Of a DNA stretch of 64,000 nt, positions 29,167 through 38,809 are shown one piece after another. The notes under the pieces are model-generated. The model saw only the letters and a program-made list of their open reading frames with translations. It had not been told where the DNA came from and did not search any database. The stretch comes from Pseudomonas sp. FP2196 (GTDB taxonomy: Bacteria > Pseudomonadota > Gammaproteobacteria > Pseudomonadales > Pseudomonadaceae), in the NCBI RefSeq assembly GCF_030687715.1, contig NZ_CP117445.1:2717501-2781500 (forward strand). The letters run 5' to 3'. Position numbers and translations under genes: made by a program. Within the stretch, counting starts at the first letter, position 1. Each line of letters opens with the position of its first letter.

Positions 29167-30144
29167 TCAATGATCCGCTATCGGCGCTTGTCCCCCGACC
29201 CGAGCCGAAATCCATTCCCGACTGTAAGCCAGCACGCTGTCAGCAATGGCTGTCGGAAAATGGATAAAACCATGGGGTGAAGAGGGCAGCAGGTACATCT
29301 CGACAGGCGCCGACTGCGACCAGCGTTCGGCGATGTCGAGGGTGTCATCGCGCAGCGGATCGAGTTCTCCGGCAAACATCAGTGCCGGCGGAAATCCGCT
29401 GAAGTCACCGTACAGCGGTGACAACGGTGGTTGCCGGCGCTGTTGGTCATTCAAGTCTGGCGTGAGCATGCGCAGCGCCTCGACCATACCGGGGCCGTCC
29501 AGCAGCAGCGTTTCCGGCGGCGCCGCGCGTACGCTCGGCGTTCCGGTCAAATCGTAGACGCCGTAATACAGCAACGCGCCGCGTACCCGACTGAGTAAGT
29601 CGGGCGATTGTTTCAGCGCCAACAACGATGTCGCCGCCAGATGCGCTCCGGCCGATTCGCCAACGACAATGACCGGCAGACCGGCAAACTCGTGCTCATT
29701 GAGCAACCAGCGAGCAGCAGCAATGCAATCTTCCATCACCCCTTCAATGGGCGTCGATACCGCAAGCCGGTAATCCACCGAGACAACTGTCACATCGCAG
29801 GCGTTGACGATGGCAATGTTGAAATTGTCATTCATCTGCGCGTTGCCGATCACCCAGCCGCCGCCATGGAAATCCAGCACAACGCCTTTCGCGCATCCTT
29901 TGGGACGAATGATCCGCACGCTGCCGCCGGCAATCGCCTTTCGCTCTGCCTTGAGACCGTGCTTGCGCAACTTGTTCGCGCCGCCGATCTGACTGACGCG
30001 CAGCAGCGCCTGAATCATCCGTGGCAAGACGCGATTGCGGATTTTAAAGCGCGGCAACCAGGCGAGCTTGCGGTTGAAGTCACGCACTTGCGCCAACTCG
30101 CGCTCGCCCTGTGGCCACGGCACTTTGCTGCTGCAATCGGTCAT
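29167..30144 (-). CDS. Alpha/beta hydrolase, hormone-sensitive-lipase type
   Basis: 325 residues starting MTDCSSKVPW; the ATG overlaps the TspO stop codon (ATGA), which selects this start over an upstream one. The oxyanion motif HGGGW (near 95), nucleophile elbow GESAG (near 165), acid GELDPLRDD (near 265) and His in PHGFIHF (near 295) form a complete HSL-type esterase set. It is likely a cytoplasmic carboxylesterase for short acyl esters. There is no signal peptide. Confidence 0.92.
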   Translation of the reverse strand: MTDCSSKVPWPQGERELAQVRDFNRKLAWLPRFKIRNRVLPRMIQALLRVSQIGGANKLRKHGLKAERKAIAGGSVRIIRPKGCAKGVVLDFHGGGWVIGNAQMNDNFNIAIVNACDVTVVSVDYRLAVSTPIEGVMEDCIAAARWLLNEHEFAGLPVIVVGESAGAHLAATSLLALKQSPDLLSRVRGALLYYGVYDLTGTPSVRAAPPETLLLDGPGMVEALRMLTPDLNDQQRRQPPLSPLYGDFSGFPPALMFAGELDPLRDDTLDIAERWSQSAPVEMYLLPSSPHGFIHFPTAIADSVLAYSREWISARVGGQAPIADH

Positions 30145-30584
30145 CAGCGGTTCTTGATCAAGATGGAAAAATTCAACGCCGCGGCAACACACAGCCACGC
30201 CAGATAAGGAAACAGGATCAGGCCGGTGACCAGATCAAGTTGCAAGGCCATCACTACCATCGCCGCGACCACCAACCAGAGCAACGTCAGGATCACCATC
30301 GCGGCAAAAACCTGATGCGCCCCGAAGAACACCGGAGTCCACAGGGTATTCAGCGCAATCTGCGCCGCCCATAGCGCCAGCACCGTCTGACTTCCCGGGA
30401 TCAGGCTCAATCGGTATCCGGCCCAGGCCAGTAACAGATAGATTAGCGTCCAGGCCACCGGGAACGCCCAGTTGGGCGGCGTGAACGAGGGTTTGCTCAG
30501 TGATTCGTACCATTCGCCGGGTTTGAACATGACGCCTGTGGTCGCGGCAGCCGCGCAGGCCAGGAGGAAAATAAAAAAAGTCAT
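30144..30584 (-). CDS. tspO: TspO/MBR family membrane protein
   Basis: 146 residues, starting at MTFFIFLL (AAGGA upstream). Five hydrophobic segments and the hallmark sequences WYESLSKPSFTPPNW, WTLIYLLLAW and ALWAAQIALNTLWTPVFFG identify a tryptophan-rich sensory / translocator protein homologue. Members bind tetrapyrroles and are linked to oxidative and light stress responses; the exact role in Pseudomonas is uncertain. It is translationally coupled to the downstream esterase gene and is probably the first gene of the minus-strand operon. Confidence 0.92.
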   Translation of the reverse strand: MTFFIFLLACAAAATTGVMFKPGEWYESLSKPSFTPPNWAFPVAWTLIYLLLAWAGYRLSLIPGSQTVLALWAAQIALNTLWTPVFFGAHQVFAAMVILTLLWLVVAAMVVMALQLDLVTGLILFPYLAWLCVAAALNFSILIKNR

Positions 30585-30766
30585 CGGCAGTCCTTGGTTT
30601 GGGTCAGCTGTTTGAGAGTGTAAGCAGAGGACGCCCCGTGGCGCGAAAAGTTTGGATTGAACATGAGATTTCTCTGCTCGTGTCCTGCGCTTCATGACGT
30701 TGAACTAAAAGCCTGACTGAGCCGTCAGGATATTCAGTGCCTCTCTTTTCTCATGCGGATGACACC

Positions 30767-30994
30767 ATGCACACTTATCGCCTGGAATACCTTTTCAACG
30801 GCGAGCCTCGCTCCCACGTGTTCGAGCTCAAGCAACCACAACTGGCCGATCACGAGGCCGCGATGCATCTTCTGGAGCTGCATCTTGGCGATGCGGAAAA
30901 CAGCCTGATCATGCCCACGGCCGATTCGACGGCCCAAGAGATCCTCAAGCAGGCCGAGCAGGTGGGGATTACACGGATTGAGGTGATCGCTTAA
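30767..30994 (+). CDS. Small conserved hypothetical protein
   Basis: 75 residues starting MHTYRLEYLFNGEPRSHVFEL; a GGA motif lies 8 nt ahead of the ATG. The protein looks like a small soluble alpha/beta fold with many acidic residues, without signal peptide, Cys or membrane segment. The gene is divergent from tspO. I recognise no function, but the codon use and clean start make a real gene likely. Confidence 0.75.
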   Translation: MHTYRLEYLFNGEPRSHVFELKQPQLADHEAAMHLLELHLGDAENSLIMPTADSTAQEILKQAEQVGITRIEVIA

Positions 30995-31084
30995 ATCTGT
31001 GATCTTTCGTGAACGCCGGCAATTGTGCAGCTTCTGCCGCAATCGTGAGCGGGTTCACGCCTGCATTGCGAGTTCGTCGTGGCC

Positions 31085-33211
31085 TCACAGCAAACTCCAC
31101 GAAACGCCTACATAAACCCCCATCCCTTCACCCGGCGTAGACCGCGCGGCATCAAGCCCTTTGTCGTCATACCCAGGTGTGACCGTCGCCGCATAGTGTT
31201 TGTTGGTCAGGTTGCGCATATCTACCCAGGTCTGCCAGTCACCTTTGGGTGCGTTGTAGCCGAGCGTCGCGCCGAACAGTGCGTAAGGATCGGCGTAGTA
31301 GCTATTGGCGTAGTCCACGGCAACTTTGGATACCAGTTGCGTGTTCATCGCCGCGAAGAATCCCTGCGGCCAGTCATAACGCAGCTCACCTTGGTAGTAA
31401 TGCATCGGCAAGCCCGGCAAGCGGTTGTCACCGAAGCGATCGTCATCGCGATAGTGGAAGTCGCTGAAGGTGTACGCCTGACGCAGGCTCAACTGGCGAC
31501 CGTCGGCGGCTGACCAGAGTTTGCTGGTCAAACTGGCTTCGATGCCTTGGTGCACGGTCGGGCTGGCGTTTAGCTCGTAGGGCGTTACCGCGTTGGCGTC
31601 CGGCAGTACCGAAAGCAATTCGTGACGCACTTGCGCGTAGTACCACGCCAGGCTCCATTCGCCGAATGCACTGTCGCCGCGTCCACCGAGTTCGAGGGTG
31701 GTGGCGGTCTGGTTTTGCAGTTTGATCGGGTCCTTCTGAGTGCCGGTCGCGGCGCCGTTGCCAGCCGGGAAGCGCACGTTTGAGCTGTAAATCAGCGACC
31801 ACGGGTGCGGTGCTTCGACCGAGCGGCTGAGGTTACCGAACACCTGCACGTCAGGCGTGATCTGGTAGCGCAGGCCGAGGCGGGGCGCGTAGTCCCAGTC
31901 GTTCATGCTGGTTTTGCCACCGCTTTCAGGGTAGGTGACTGCACTTTCGCGTCTGGTGTAGATCGCGGCGAGGCCGGTGGTCAGCCACAGGTCGTCGGCG
32001 ATTTCCAGGTCGTTGCCAACATGCAGGACCGTGTCCGAGCCTTGATAAGTGAAGTTGCGCATACGCGTGCCCGGCAAGTAGCCAGCGGTGTTACCGGTGG
32101 GGATGCGCACAAATTCACTGGCACCGTCGTTGGGCAGGTGTTTGGTCACCCGCAGGCCGACGGTGCTGCGACTTTCCATGCCAAACAGAGTGTCGCGGCG
32201 TTTGTAGTCAAAAGTGCCGCTGACGTCGGTGTAGGCGACCTTCAGACGATTCGGGCCTTCGCGCAGGTCCATCGGGTAGTCGTGGTAGACGAGGCCGGTC
32301 TGAATGCTTGAATCGTCGTCGATGTAGAACGTGGTCTTGTTGCCGATGAAGGTGCTGCCCGGTTGTTTGCGGCTGTCGTCGCGCGAGACGTAAGCCGGGT
32401 TGGCCGCTCGTGGGTCGTGTTCGATGGAGTGCTTGGTCACGCGGCCGGCGAGGTCGTTGTCGGTCTCGCGGTAGCGGATGTAGAAACGTGTTTCCAGATT
32501 CGGATTGAAGCGATAGCCGAAATTGGCGATCAGGCCTTTGCTCTCGCTGGCGGTGTGATCCTGGTAGCCGTCAGCGTTCGAATCGGTCAGCGAGACGTAG
32601 TAATCGAAGTCGCCCAGCACTTGTCCGGAACTGACCTGGCGCTGCTGATAACCATGGCTGCCGGTGGCGTAGCGCACTTGCAGTTTCGGCGCGTCGTAGC
32701 CGGTATGGCTGACGTAATCGACGGCGCCGCCCAGTGCCAGCGCACCGCGATCAAAGCCATTGGCGCCGCGCAATACTTCAACATGGTCGACCCACAGCGG
32801 TTCAAGCAGTTCGTAAGGCGTGCCGCCGGGGCCAGTCAGCGGCAGGCCGTCGAGCATCGTGTACAGCCCCGAGGCATGGGCGCCCGGCGCGCGGTTGATG
32901 CCCGAGCCGCGGATCGAAATCTTCACGCCTTCGTTGCCCGCCGACTGCGCATAAATCCCCGGCTGATAGGCCAGCACATCCTGATTACTGGCCACGCGAC
33001 CCTGCAACGGTTGGCGCATGTCGACCACGCTCGTGCCGCCGGGCACCTGATCCAGGCGCGCCTTGGCGTCTTCAACAGCCGCGTCCGTGCCGCTGCGCTC
33101 TTGCGCCGAAATCAGGACCTGCCCCAATTCCAGACCTTGAGTCTCGGCCATGGCCGGACAGGCAAGGGCTAGCCCCAACAACGCGGTGGGCAGGGATTTG
33201 GACGCGGGCAT
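31085..33211 (-). CDS. TonB-dependent outer-membrane receptor
   Basis: 708 residues with signal peptide (MPASKSLPTALLGLALACPAMA), a plug domain (SVVDMRQPLQ..., VSIRGSGIN-like block near 100, VEVLRGANGFDRGALALGG near 145) and a beta-barrel with the C-terminal block GVYVGVSWSLL. It imports a metal complex or other nutrient with energy from TonB-ExbB-ExbD. No N-terminal signalling extension is seen, and no transport or sigma/anti-sigma gene is adjacent, so the ligand is open. I see no Fur-like box upstream, unlike the receptor at 47005-49182. Confidence 0.93.
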   Translation of the reverse strand: MPASKSLPTALLGLALACPAMAETQGLELGQVLISAQERSGTDAAVEDAKARLDQVPGGTSVVDMRQPLQGRVASNQDVLAYQPGIYAQSAGNEGVKISIRGSGINRAPGAHASGLYTMLDGLPLTGPGGTPYELLEPLWVDHVEVLRGANGFDRGALALGGAVDYVSHTGYDAPKLQVRYATGSHGYQQRQVSSGQVLGDFDYYVSLTDSNADGYQDHTASESKGLIANFGYRFNPNLETRFYIRYRETDNDLAGRVTKHSIEHDPRAANPAYVSRDDSRKQPGSTFIGNKTTFYIDDDSSIQTGLVYHDYPMDLREGPNRLKVAYTDVSGTFDYKRRDTLFGMESRSTVGLRVTKHLPNDGASEFVRIPTGNTAGYLPGTRMRNFTYQGSDTVLHVGNDLEIADDLWLTTGLAAIYTRRESAVTYPESGGKTSMNDWDYAPRLGLRYQITPDVQVFGNLSRSVEAPHPWSLIYSSNVRFPAGNGAATGTQKDPIKLQNQTATTLELGGRGDSAFGEWSLAWYYAQVRHELLSVLPDANAVTPYELNASPTVHQGIEASLTSKLWSAADGRQLSLRQAYTFSDFHYRDDDRFGDNRLPGLPMHYYQGELRYDWPQGFFAAMNTQLVSKVAVDYANSYYADPYALFGATLGYNAPKGDWQTWVDMRNLTNKHYAATVTPGYDDKGLDAARSTPGEGMGVYVGVSWSLL

Positions 33212-33373
33212 CGAGAAAACTCCAGACAGGGACGGGCAATGAACAGTGCGACGTCATAAAGAACGAACAAAACACATGGGCGTTTGCTTTTCTCGGGGTT
33301 CCATCCGTCGACTTCACTGAACCACCGTGACGCCGTGTCTTTCTACCGAGTGAGTCCTTCACGAGATACCCCT

Positions 33374-33589
33374 ATGTTCGATCAGCGCAAGAAAGAATTA
33401 CTGGCGGCATGGCGCAAACTGGCGACGCAATCGCAACCACGGGTGGACCCGGAAGAACAGTACGATGAGTTGCTCAAGGCAGCCGATGAGATGGAGGAGC
33501 AGGGACTGATCACCAGCGCCGAATGGCGTCAGCTGGTGAGGGATGCGGGCAGTGTGTTCGCCCGCGACGAAGGTCGAAGCCACGGTTGA
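33374..33589 (+). CDS. Small conserved hypothetical protein
   Basis: 71 residues starting MFDQRKKELLAAWRKLATQ; charged and predicted helical, without signal peptide. It is divergent from the TonB receptor and convergent with the cyclic-di-GMP gene. The ribosome site is weak. The gene is followed by an inverted repeat and a strong terminator. Function unknown. Confidence 0.7.
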   Translation: MFDQRKKELLAAWRKLATQSQPRVDPEEQYDELLKAADEMEEQGLITSAEWRQLVRDAGSVFARDEGRSHG

Positions 33590-33590
33590 T

Positions 33591-33615
33591 ATCAGCGCTA
33601 TTGCTCAGCGCTGAT
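33591..33615. repeat. Intergenic inverted repeat
   Basis: ATCAGCGCT (33591-33599) and AGCGCTGAT (33607-33615) form a perfect 9-bp stem with a 7-nt loop, right after the stop of the small gene. There is no U-tract on either side, so alone it is not a classical terminator. It may protect the mRNA 3' end. Confidence 0.6.
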
Positions 33616-33620
33616 TCACC

Positions 33621-36257
33621 TTATAAACCCTCGAGATTCAGGCCGCTCGTGACGCGGCCTTTCTTTTGCTTCGGCTGTGCGTTTCTCGATGTTTGCAACA
33701 GACGCGCGAAGGCCGCCTTGTCGATCGGGCGACTCATGAAATAACCCTGTACTTCGTTGCATTGATCCTTGCCGAGGATATCCAGTTGCTCCTCGGTTTC
33801 GACCCCTTCTGCGGTAACGTTCAGGCCCATGGCTTTGCCCAGGCCGATGATGGCTTGCACCACCGCCCGATCATTGGCGCCGCTGCTGATCGAGGCGATG
33901 AAGCGCTTGTCGATCTTGATCCCGTCGAACGGATACGCGCGCAGGTAGCCGAGGGATGAATAGCCGGTGCCGAAGTCGTCCATGTTCAGGCGCACGCCCA
34001 GCTCTTTCAGCGCGTTCATGGTGGTCAGCGCACCGTCGGTGTCGTTGAGCATGACGTTCTCGGTGATCTCCAGTTCCAGACGACTGGCCGGGAAGCGCGT
34101 ATCGACCAGCACTTCGCGGATATCCTCAACCACATCCGTCACGGCAAATTGCGCCGGGGAAAGATTCACCGACAGCAAAATGTCTTCCGGCCACGTCAGC
34201 GCCGTTTCGCAGGCTTCGCGCAATACCCAGCGCCCAAGAGGGACGATCAGGTCAGTCTGCTCCGCCAGCGGAATAAACAGGTCCGGTCCGAGCAGGCCTT
34301 TGCTCGGATGCTGCCAGCGCACCAGCGCTTCGACCGAAACAATCTGCTTGCCGTCAATCTTGTAGCGCGGCTGATAGTGCAGGACGAATTCGTTGTGCTT
34401 GAGTGCATGACGCAAATCATCTTCCATTTGCCGGCGCGTCTGGATCTGGTCACTCATGTGCGCTTCGAAATAGCACCAAGTGTTCTTGCCGTCGGATTTG
34501 GCCTGATAGAGCGCGATGTCGGCGTAGCGAATCAGCTCGCTCGGCGCGAAGCCGTGGCGGCGGCTCAAGGCAATGCCGATGCTGGCGCCAACGTGCAGCG
34601 GATGGTCTTCGAACATTACCGGCTGGTGCAGGCTGCCGATCAGGCGGGTGCAGAACTTGTCGATTTCGTGATGGCTGTCCATGCCGTTGAGCACCACCAC
34701 AAACTCGTCACCACCCAGCCTGGCGACGATGTCGTTGTCGCGGGTGCATTCACGCAGGCGGACAGCGACTTCTTGCAGCACCGCGTCACCGGCGGGATGG
34801 CCGAGGGAGTCGTTGATCGGTTTGAAGTTGTCCAGATCGATCATCAACAGCGATAGCGCTGGCGAGTGCTCTTTGAGCAACAGTGCGTCATCCAGATACC
34901 GCGCCAGCTTGTTGCGATTGGGCAGTCCGGTCAGGGCGTCGTGCATCGACAGGTGCTGGATCTGTGCATGGGCAGCGACTTCATCGGTGATGTCGCTGGC
35001 GGTACCCCGATAGCCAATGACGACATGCTTGTCCAAGATCGGGCGGGCGGACAGCCGACAGTGACGCTGCTGGCCGGAGTGGTCGCGGTAGGTGCACCGA
35101 AGGTCGCTGGTGTTGCCTTCCTCGGTCAGTTTCCTTAGCCACAATTGCAGTGGCGTGGTGTCGCAAAACAGCAATTGACCAATATCTTGCCCTAGCCAGA
35201 AGGTTTGCGGATAACCGGTCACTTCGCTGAACCGCGCGGACAAGTAAGTCAGCGACAGATCCCGGTCGACCTCCCAGATCCAGTCCGAAGCCGCTTCCGC
35301 CACCGCGCGAAAGCGTTCTTCACTGGCTTCCAGCCCGCGGTTGGCGGCTTCCAATGCCTCGTTCGAGGTCTGCATGACGGCGAAACTTTGGTCGACGTAC
35401 TGCGATGATCGCAAGGCATGTCGAAAGAAATAGGCGGTCAGCAGCATCAAAACCACCATCGTTGCGCCAAGGGTAGGCAGCAATGACCACAACAACTGTT
35501 GCCCCGGCCGCCCCAAATCGGCAATCAGGCTGTAACCGGTGCTGTCCAGCGGCACCCGTGGACGGGCCGGGTCAATCGTTTCATCCAGCGCCAGCGTCAG
35601 GTTGCTCAGGCCATACTCACTGCCGATCTTGCGCAGTTTGGTGGGGGTGAGCTTGTCGACGAATACCAGCACAGAGGTTTTCTGCGCAGCATCTACCGGC
35701 CTTTGATCGTTGGGAATGATCGCCGCCGCCGACACCAGCGCTGGCCAGCCTTCAAACAGTGAATAAGTAGTGAAGGGCTGGGTCAGGTCGGCCTGGGTTT
35801 GTACGTTGTCCAGCAGCGATGTGGCGCTGACGTTGAGGAATGCCGAGAAATCGGCCTCAAGCATTTGCCCTCGAACCACTGTGTATTTGGTGCGCTCGCG
35901 ATCGAGTACGAACACGCCGTCATAACCGTCACTGGTGAACAGGGTTTTACCCAGATTCTGCTCGGTGTAAGCCCAGTTTATGTCGACTTGGTTGCTCAGG
36001 CGTTCATAGGCCGTTGTCCAGTAGGCATAACTGGTGATGTAGTTCCTGGACGCGGTGATACGGTTTTCCAGGGCGCGGGCTGAATAGAACCTGATTTTGT
36101 TGATTTCTTCGCTGTCCAGCTTATTGGCAATTCCGAGCAGTGCGACAGTCGCGGCCATTACCCCGGTGACAAACAATGCGCCGACGGCAATGGCAAGGCG
36201 TCGGGTGACCACGCTTTGCCGGGGTGGAAGATGCGCCGCATAACTGGAAGTTTCCAT
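33621..36257 (-). CDS. CHASE4-PAS-GGDEF-EAL cyclic-di-GMP turnover protein
   Basis: 878 residues. TM1 at about 20-42, a periplasmic CHASE4-like sensor to about 250, TM2 near 258-282, a PAS domain at 315-430 (SDWIWEVDRDLSLTYLSARF), GGDEF with an intact signature (RLGGDEFVV near 515) and EAL (VEALVRWQHP near 644; DDFGTGYSSL near 775). Both catalytic signatures look intact, so it could make and/or degrade cyclic-di-GMP; in such proteins one activity often regulates the other. It presumably links an external signal to motility and biofilm. It is a single-gene unit, divergent from the OsmC-YcaO gene. Confidence 0.95.
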   Translation of the reverse strand: METSSYAAHLPPRQSVVTRRLAIAVGALFVTGVMAATVALLGIANKLDSEEINKIRFYSARALENRITASRNYITSYAYWTTAYERLSNQVDINWAYTEQNLGKTLFTSDGYDGVFVLDRERTKYTVVRGQMLEADFSAFLNVSATSLLDNVQTQADLTQPFTTYSLFEGWPALVSAAAIIPNDQRPVDAAQKTSVLVFVDKLTPTKLRKIGSEYGLSNLTLALDETIDPARPRVPLDSTGYSLIADLGRPGQQLLWSLLPTLGATMVVLMLLTAYFFRHALRSSQYVDQSFAVMQTSNEALEAANRGLEASEERFRAVAEAASDWIWEVDRDLSLTYLSARFSEVTGYPQTFWLGQDIGQLLFCDTTPLQLWLRKLTEEGNTSDLRCTYRDHSGQQRHCRLSARPILDKHVVIGYRGTASDITDEVAAHAQIQHLSMHDALTGLPNRNKLARYLDDALLLKEHSPALSLLMIDLDNFKPINDSLGHPAGDAVLQEVAVRLRECTRDNDIVARLGGDEFVVVLNGMDSHHEIDKFCTRLIGSLHQPVMFEDHPLHVGASIGIALSRRHGFAPSELIRYADIALYQAKSDGKNTWCYFEAHMSDQIQTRRQMEDDLRHALKHNEFVLHYQPRYKIDGKQIVSVEALVRWQHPSKGLLGPDLFIPLAEQTDLIVPLGRWVLREACETALTWPEDILLSVNLSPAQFAVTDVVEDIREVLVDTRFPASRLELEITENVMLNDTDGALTTMNALKELGVRLNMDDFGTGYSSLGYLRAYPFDGIKIDKRFIASISSGANDRAVVQAIIGLGKAMGLNVTAEGVETEEQLDILGKDQCNEVQGYFMSRPIDKAAFARLLQTSRNAQPKQKKGRVTSGLNLEGL
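33640..33667 (+). terminator. Rho-independent terminator for the small + strand gene
   Basis: AGGCCGC (33640-33646) pairs with GCGGCCT (33654-33660), followed by TTCTTTT. The hairpin lies within the last codons of the opposite-strand GGDEF-EAL gene, so the two convergent transcription units share sequence. Confidence 0.8.
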
Positions 36258-36535
36258 TCACTCGTCCTTGATCCGCTGTCTTCAGAATCTAGAACAATGG
36301 CGCGTGCGCAACGTTCAGATTCTTCATATTGATTGCAGTGATCGAATCTCGAAAAGTGTAGTGAACGCGCTAAGTCTTTGCCCTGCTGGTGTTCAGAAAT
36401 GGGCACGGGCGCACACTGGCAAACCCGCGCAGAAGGTGCCGCACCGGTCAGCGGCCATTCCCGAAAGCACAAGACTTCCCGCTCAAAAACCGGATAATGG
36501 CCGCCATTCGTTTAGCCGTATTCTGGTAATCCCGC
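36258..36535. other. Divergent intergenic region (promoters of the GGDEF-EAL and YcaO genes)
   Basis: 278 nt between two divergent genes. It must contain both promoters, but I see no clear sigma-70 pair or operator. The YcaO gene has only a weak ribosome site (GGTAAT). Confidence 0.4.
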
Positions 36536-38731
36536 ATGGAAATCAAGGTCAATTTTCTCGACAACCTTCGACTTGAAGCCAAGTTCGACGACTTCACGGT
36601 GATCGCCGATCAGCCTATCCGCTACAAAGGCGATGGCTCGGCACCGGGGCCGTTCGACTATTTCCTGGCATCGTCGGCGTTGTGCGCGGCTTACTTCGTG
36701 AAGTTGTACTGCGACACCCGCAACATCCCCACCGAAAACATTCGCCTGTCGCAAAACAACATCGTCGACCCGGAAAACCGCTACAACCAGATCTTCAAGA
36801 TTCAGGTCGAACTGCCGGCGGATATCTCCGACAAGGATCGCCAGGGCATCCTGCGCTCCATCGACCGCTGTACCGTCAAGAAGGTCGTGCAGACTGGCCC
36901 TGAGTTCGTCATTGAAGAGGTCGAAAACCTCGACGCCGACGCCCAGGCGCTGCTGATGCCGCATGGCGGCTCGGAGGCGGGCACTTACATCGCCGGTAAG
37001 GACCTGCCGCTGGAACAAACCATCGCCAACATGTCGGGGATTCTCGCCGACCTGGGCATGAAGATTGAAATCGCTTCGTGGCGCAATATCGTGCCCAACG
37101 TATGGTCGCTGCACATCCGCGACGCGCACTCGCCGATGTGCTTCACCAATGGCAAGGGCGCGACCAAAGAGGGCGCGCTGGCCTCGGCGCTGGGCGAATT
37201 CATCGAGCGGCTGAACTGCAACTTCTTTTACAACGATCAGTTCTGGGGCGAAGACATCGCCAACGCAGACTTCGTGCATTACCCGGACGAGCGCTGGTTC
37301 AAGCCCGGCCTGAAAGATGCGCTGCCGAGCGAGATCCTCGACGAATACTGCCTCAAGATTTACAACCGCGAAGGCGATCTCCTCGGATCGCACCTGTACG
37401 ACACCAACTCCGGCAACACCCAGCGCGGCATCTGCTCGCTGCCGTTTGTGCGCCAGTCCGATCAGGAAGTGGTGTACTTCCCGTCCAACCTGATCGAAAA
37501 CCTGTTCCTCAGCAACGGCATGAGCGCCGGTAATACATTGGCTGAAGCACAGGTCCAGTGCCTGTCGGAAATCTTCGAGCGGGCGGTCAAACGCGAAATC
37601 CTCGAAGGGGAAATGGCGCTGCCGGACGTGCCGCAGGAAGTGCTGGAGAAATACCCAAGCATTCTGGCCGGTATCAAGGGCCTGGAAGAGCAGGGCTTCC
37701 CGGTGCTGGTCAAGGATGCGTCGCTGGGCGGTGAATTCCCGGTGATGTGCGTGACCCTTATGAATCCGCGCACTGGCGGCGTGTTCGCCTCGTTTGGTGC
37801 ACACCCAAGCCTTGAAGTCGCGCTGGAGCGCAGCCTGACCGAGTTGTTGCAGGGCCGTAGTTTTGAAGGCCTGAACGACTTGCCGCAGCCGACCTTCTCG
37901 GGGCAGGCCGTGACCGAGCCGAACAACTTTGTCGAGCACTTCATCGACTCCAGCGGCGTGGTGTCGTGGCGCTTCTTCAGTGCCAAGCCAGACTTCGAAT
38001 TCGTCGAGTGGGACTTCTCAGGCCAAGGCGAAGACTCCAACGCCGACGAAGCCGCGACGCTGTTCGGCATCCTCGAAGACATGGGCAAAGAAGTCTACAT
38101 GGCGGTCTACGAGCACATCGGTGCCAAGGCCTGCCGCATTCTGGTGCCGGGTTACTCGGAGATCTATCCGGTCGAAGACCTGATCTGGGACAACACCAAC
38201 AAGGCCCTGCAATTCCGTGCCGACATACTCAACCTGCACAGCCTGAGCAAAGTCGGCTTGCGCAATCTGGCCCAAGGCCTGGAAAACAGCGAACTGGACG
38301 ACTACACCGACATCACCACGCTGATCGGCATCGAGTTCGACGACAACACGCCGTGGGGCAAGCTGACCATCCTCGAACTGCGCCTGCTGATCTACCTCGC
38401 CCTGCAGAAGTACGATCAGGCCAAAGACCTGGTTGAAGCGTTCCTGCAATACAACGACAACACCGTCGAGCGCGGCTTGTTCTATCAGGCCGTGAATGTG
38501 GTGCTGGAGATGGAACTGGACGAAGACCTGGAACTGGCCGACTACGAAGCGAACTTCCGCCGCATGTTTGGTAAAGAGCGGATGGACGCGGCGATTGGTT
38601 CGGTAAACGGTAGCGTGCGCTTCTACGGCTTGACGCCGACGAGCATGAAGCTGGAGGGGCTGGATCGGCATTTGCGCCTGATCGAGAGCTACAAGAAGTT
38701 GCATTCGGCACGGGCCAACGTCTCGGGTTGA
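36536..38731 (+). CDS. ycaO: OsmC-YcaO fusion protein
   Basis: 731 residues. Residues 1-130 resemble OsmC/Ohr proteins (KGDGSAPGPFDYFLASSALCAAYFV, with a Cys in the usual place). From about 150 onward it is a YcaO domain (AHSPMCFTNGKGATKEGALASALGEFIERL near 205; NGMSAGNTLAEAQVQCLSEIFERAVK near 330) followed by a C-terminal TPR-like part. E. coli YcaO is 586 residues and is linked to RimO-dependent methylthiolation of ribosomal protein S12. Other YcaO proteins use ATP to activate peptide backbones in azoline biosynthesis. This appears to be the standalone housekeeping type rather than a RiPP enzyme, as no precursor gene or dehydrogenase is adjacent. Confidence 0.92.
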   Translation: MEIKVNFLDNLRLEAKFDDFTVIADQPIRYKGDGSAPGPFDYFLASSALCAAYFVKLYCDTRNIPTENIRLSQNNIVDPENRYNQIFKIQVELPADISDKDRQGILRSIDRCTVKKVVQTGPEFVIEEVENLDADAQALLMPHGGSEAGTYIAGKDLPLEQTIANMSGILADLGMKIEIASWRNIVPNVWSLHIRDAHSPMCFTNGKGATKEGALASALGEFIERLNCNFFYNDQFWGEDIANADFVHYPDERWFKPGLKDALPSEILDEYCLKIYNREGDLLGSHLYDTNSGNTQRGICSLPFVRQSDQEVVYFPSNLIENLFLSNGMSAGNTLAEAQVQCLSEIFERAVKREILEGEMALPDVPQEVLEKYPSILAGIKGLEEQGFPVLVKDASLGGEFPVMCVTLMNPRTGGVFASFGAHPSLEVALERSLTELLQGRSFEGLNDLPQPTFSGQAVTEPNNFVEHFIDSSGVVSWRFFSAKPDFEFVEWDFSGQGEDSNADEAATLFGILEDMGKEVYMAVYEHIGAKACRILVPGYSEIYPVEDLIWDNTNKALQFRADILNLHSLSKVGLRNLAQGLENSELDDYTDITTLIGIEFDDNTPWGKLTILELRLLIYLALQKYDQAKDLVEAFLQYNDNTVERGLFYQAVNVVLEMELDEDLELADYEANFRRMFGKERMDAAIGSVNGSVRFYGLTPTSMKLEGLDRHLRLIESYKKLHSARANVSG

Positions 38732-38748
38732 TCCTGGATCGGAACCCA

Positions 38749-38776
38749 TAAAAAGCACCTGTGAAGGTGCTTTTTG
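38749..38776 (+). terminator. Rho-independent terminator of the ycaO gene
   Basis: AAAAAGCACCT-GTGA-AGGTGCTTTTT, a perfect 11-bp stem with a tetraloop and U-tract, 18 nt after the stop. It separates ycaO from the NTPase gene, which therefore needs its own promoter or readthrough. Confidence 0.93.
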
Positions 38777-38809
38777 TTGATACAACAGCAAGGTTGGAGT
38801 TTTGGCCTC

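Noticed and set aside
36512-37939. 475-codon minus-strand open frame opposite ycaO
   Set aside because: The + strand shows unambiguous OsmC and YcaO motifs; the minus translation is a low-complexity shadow.
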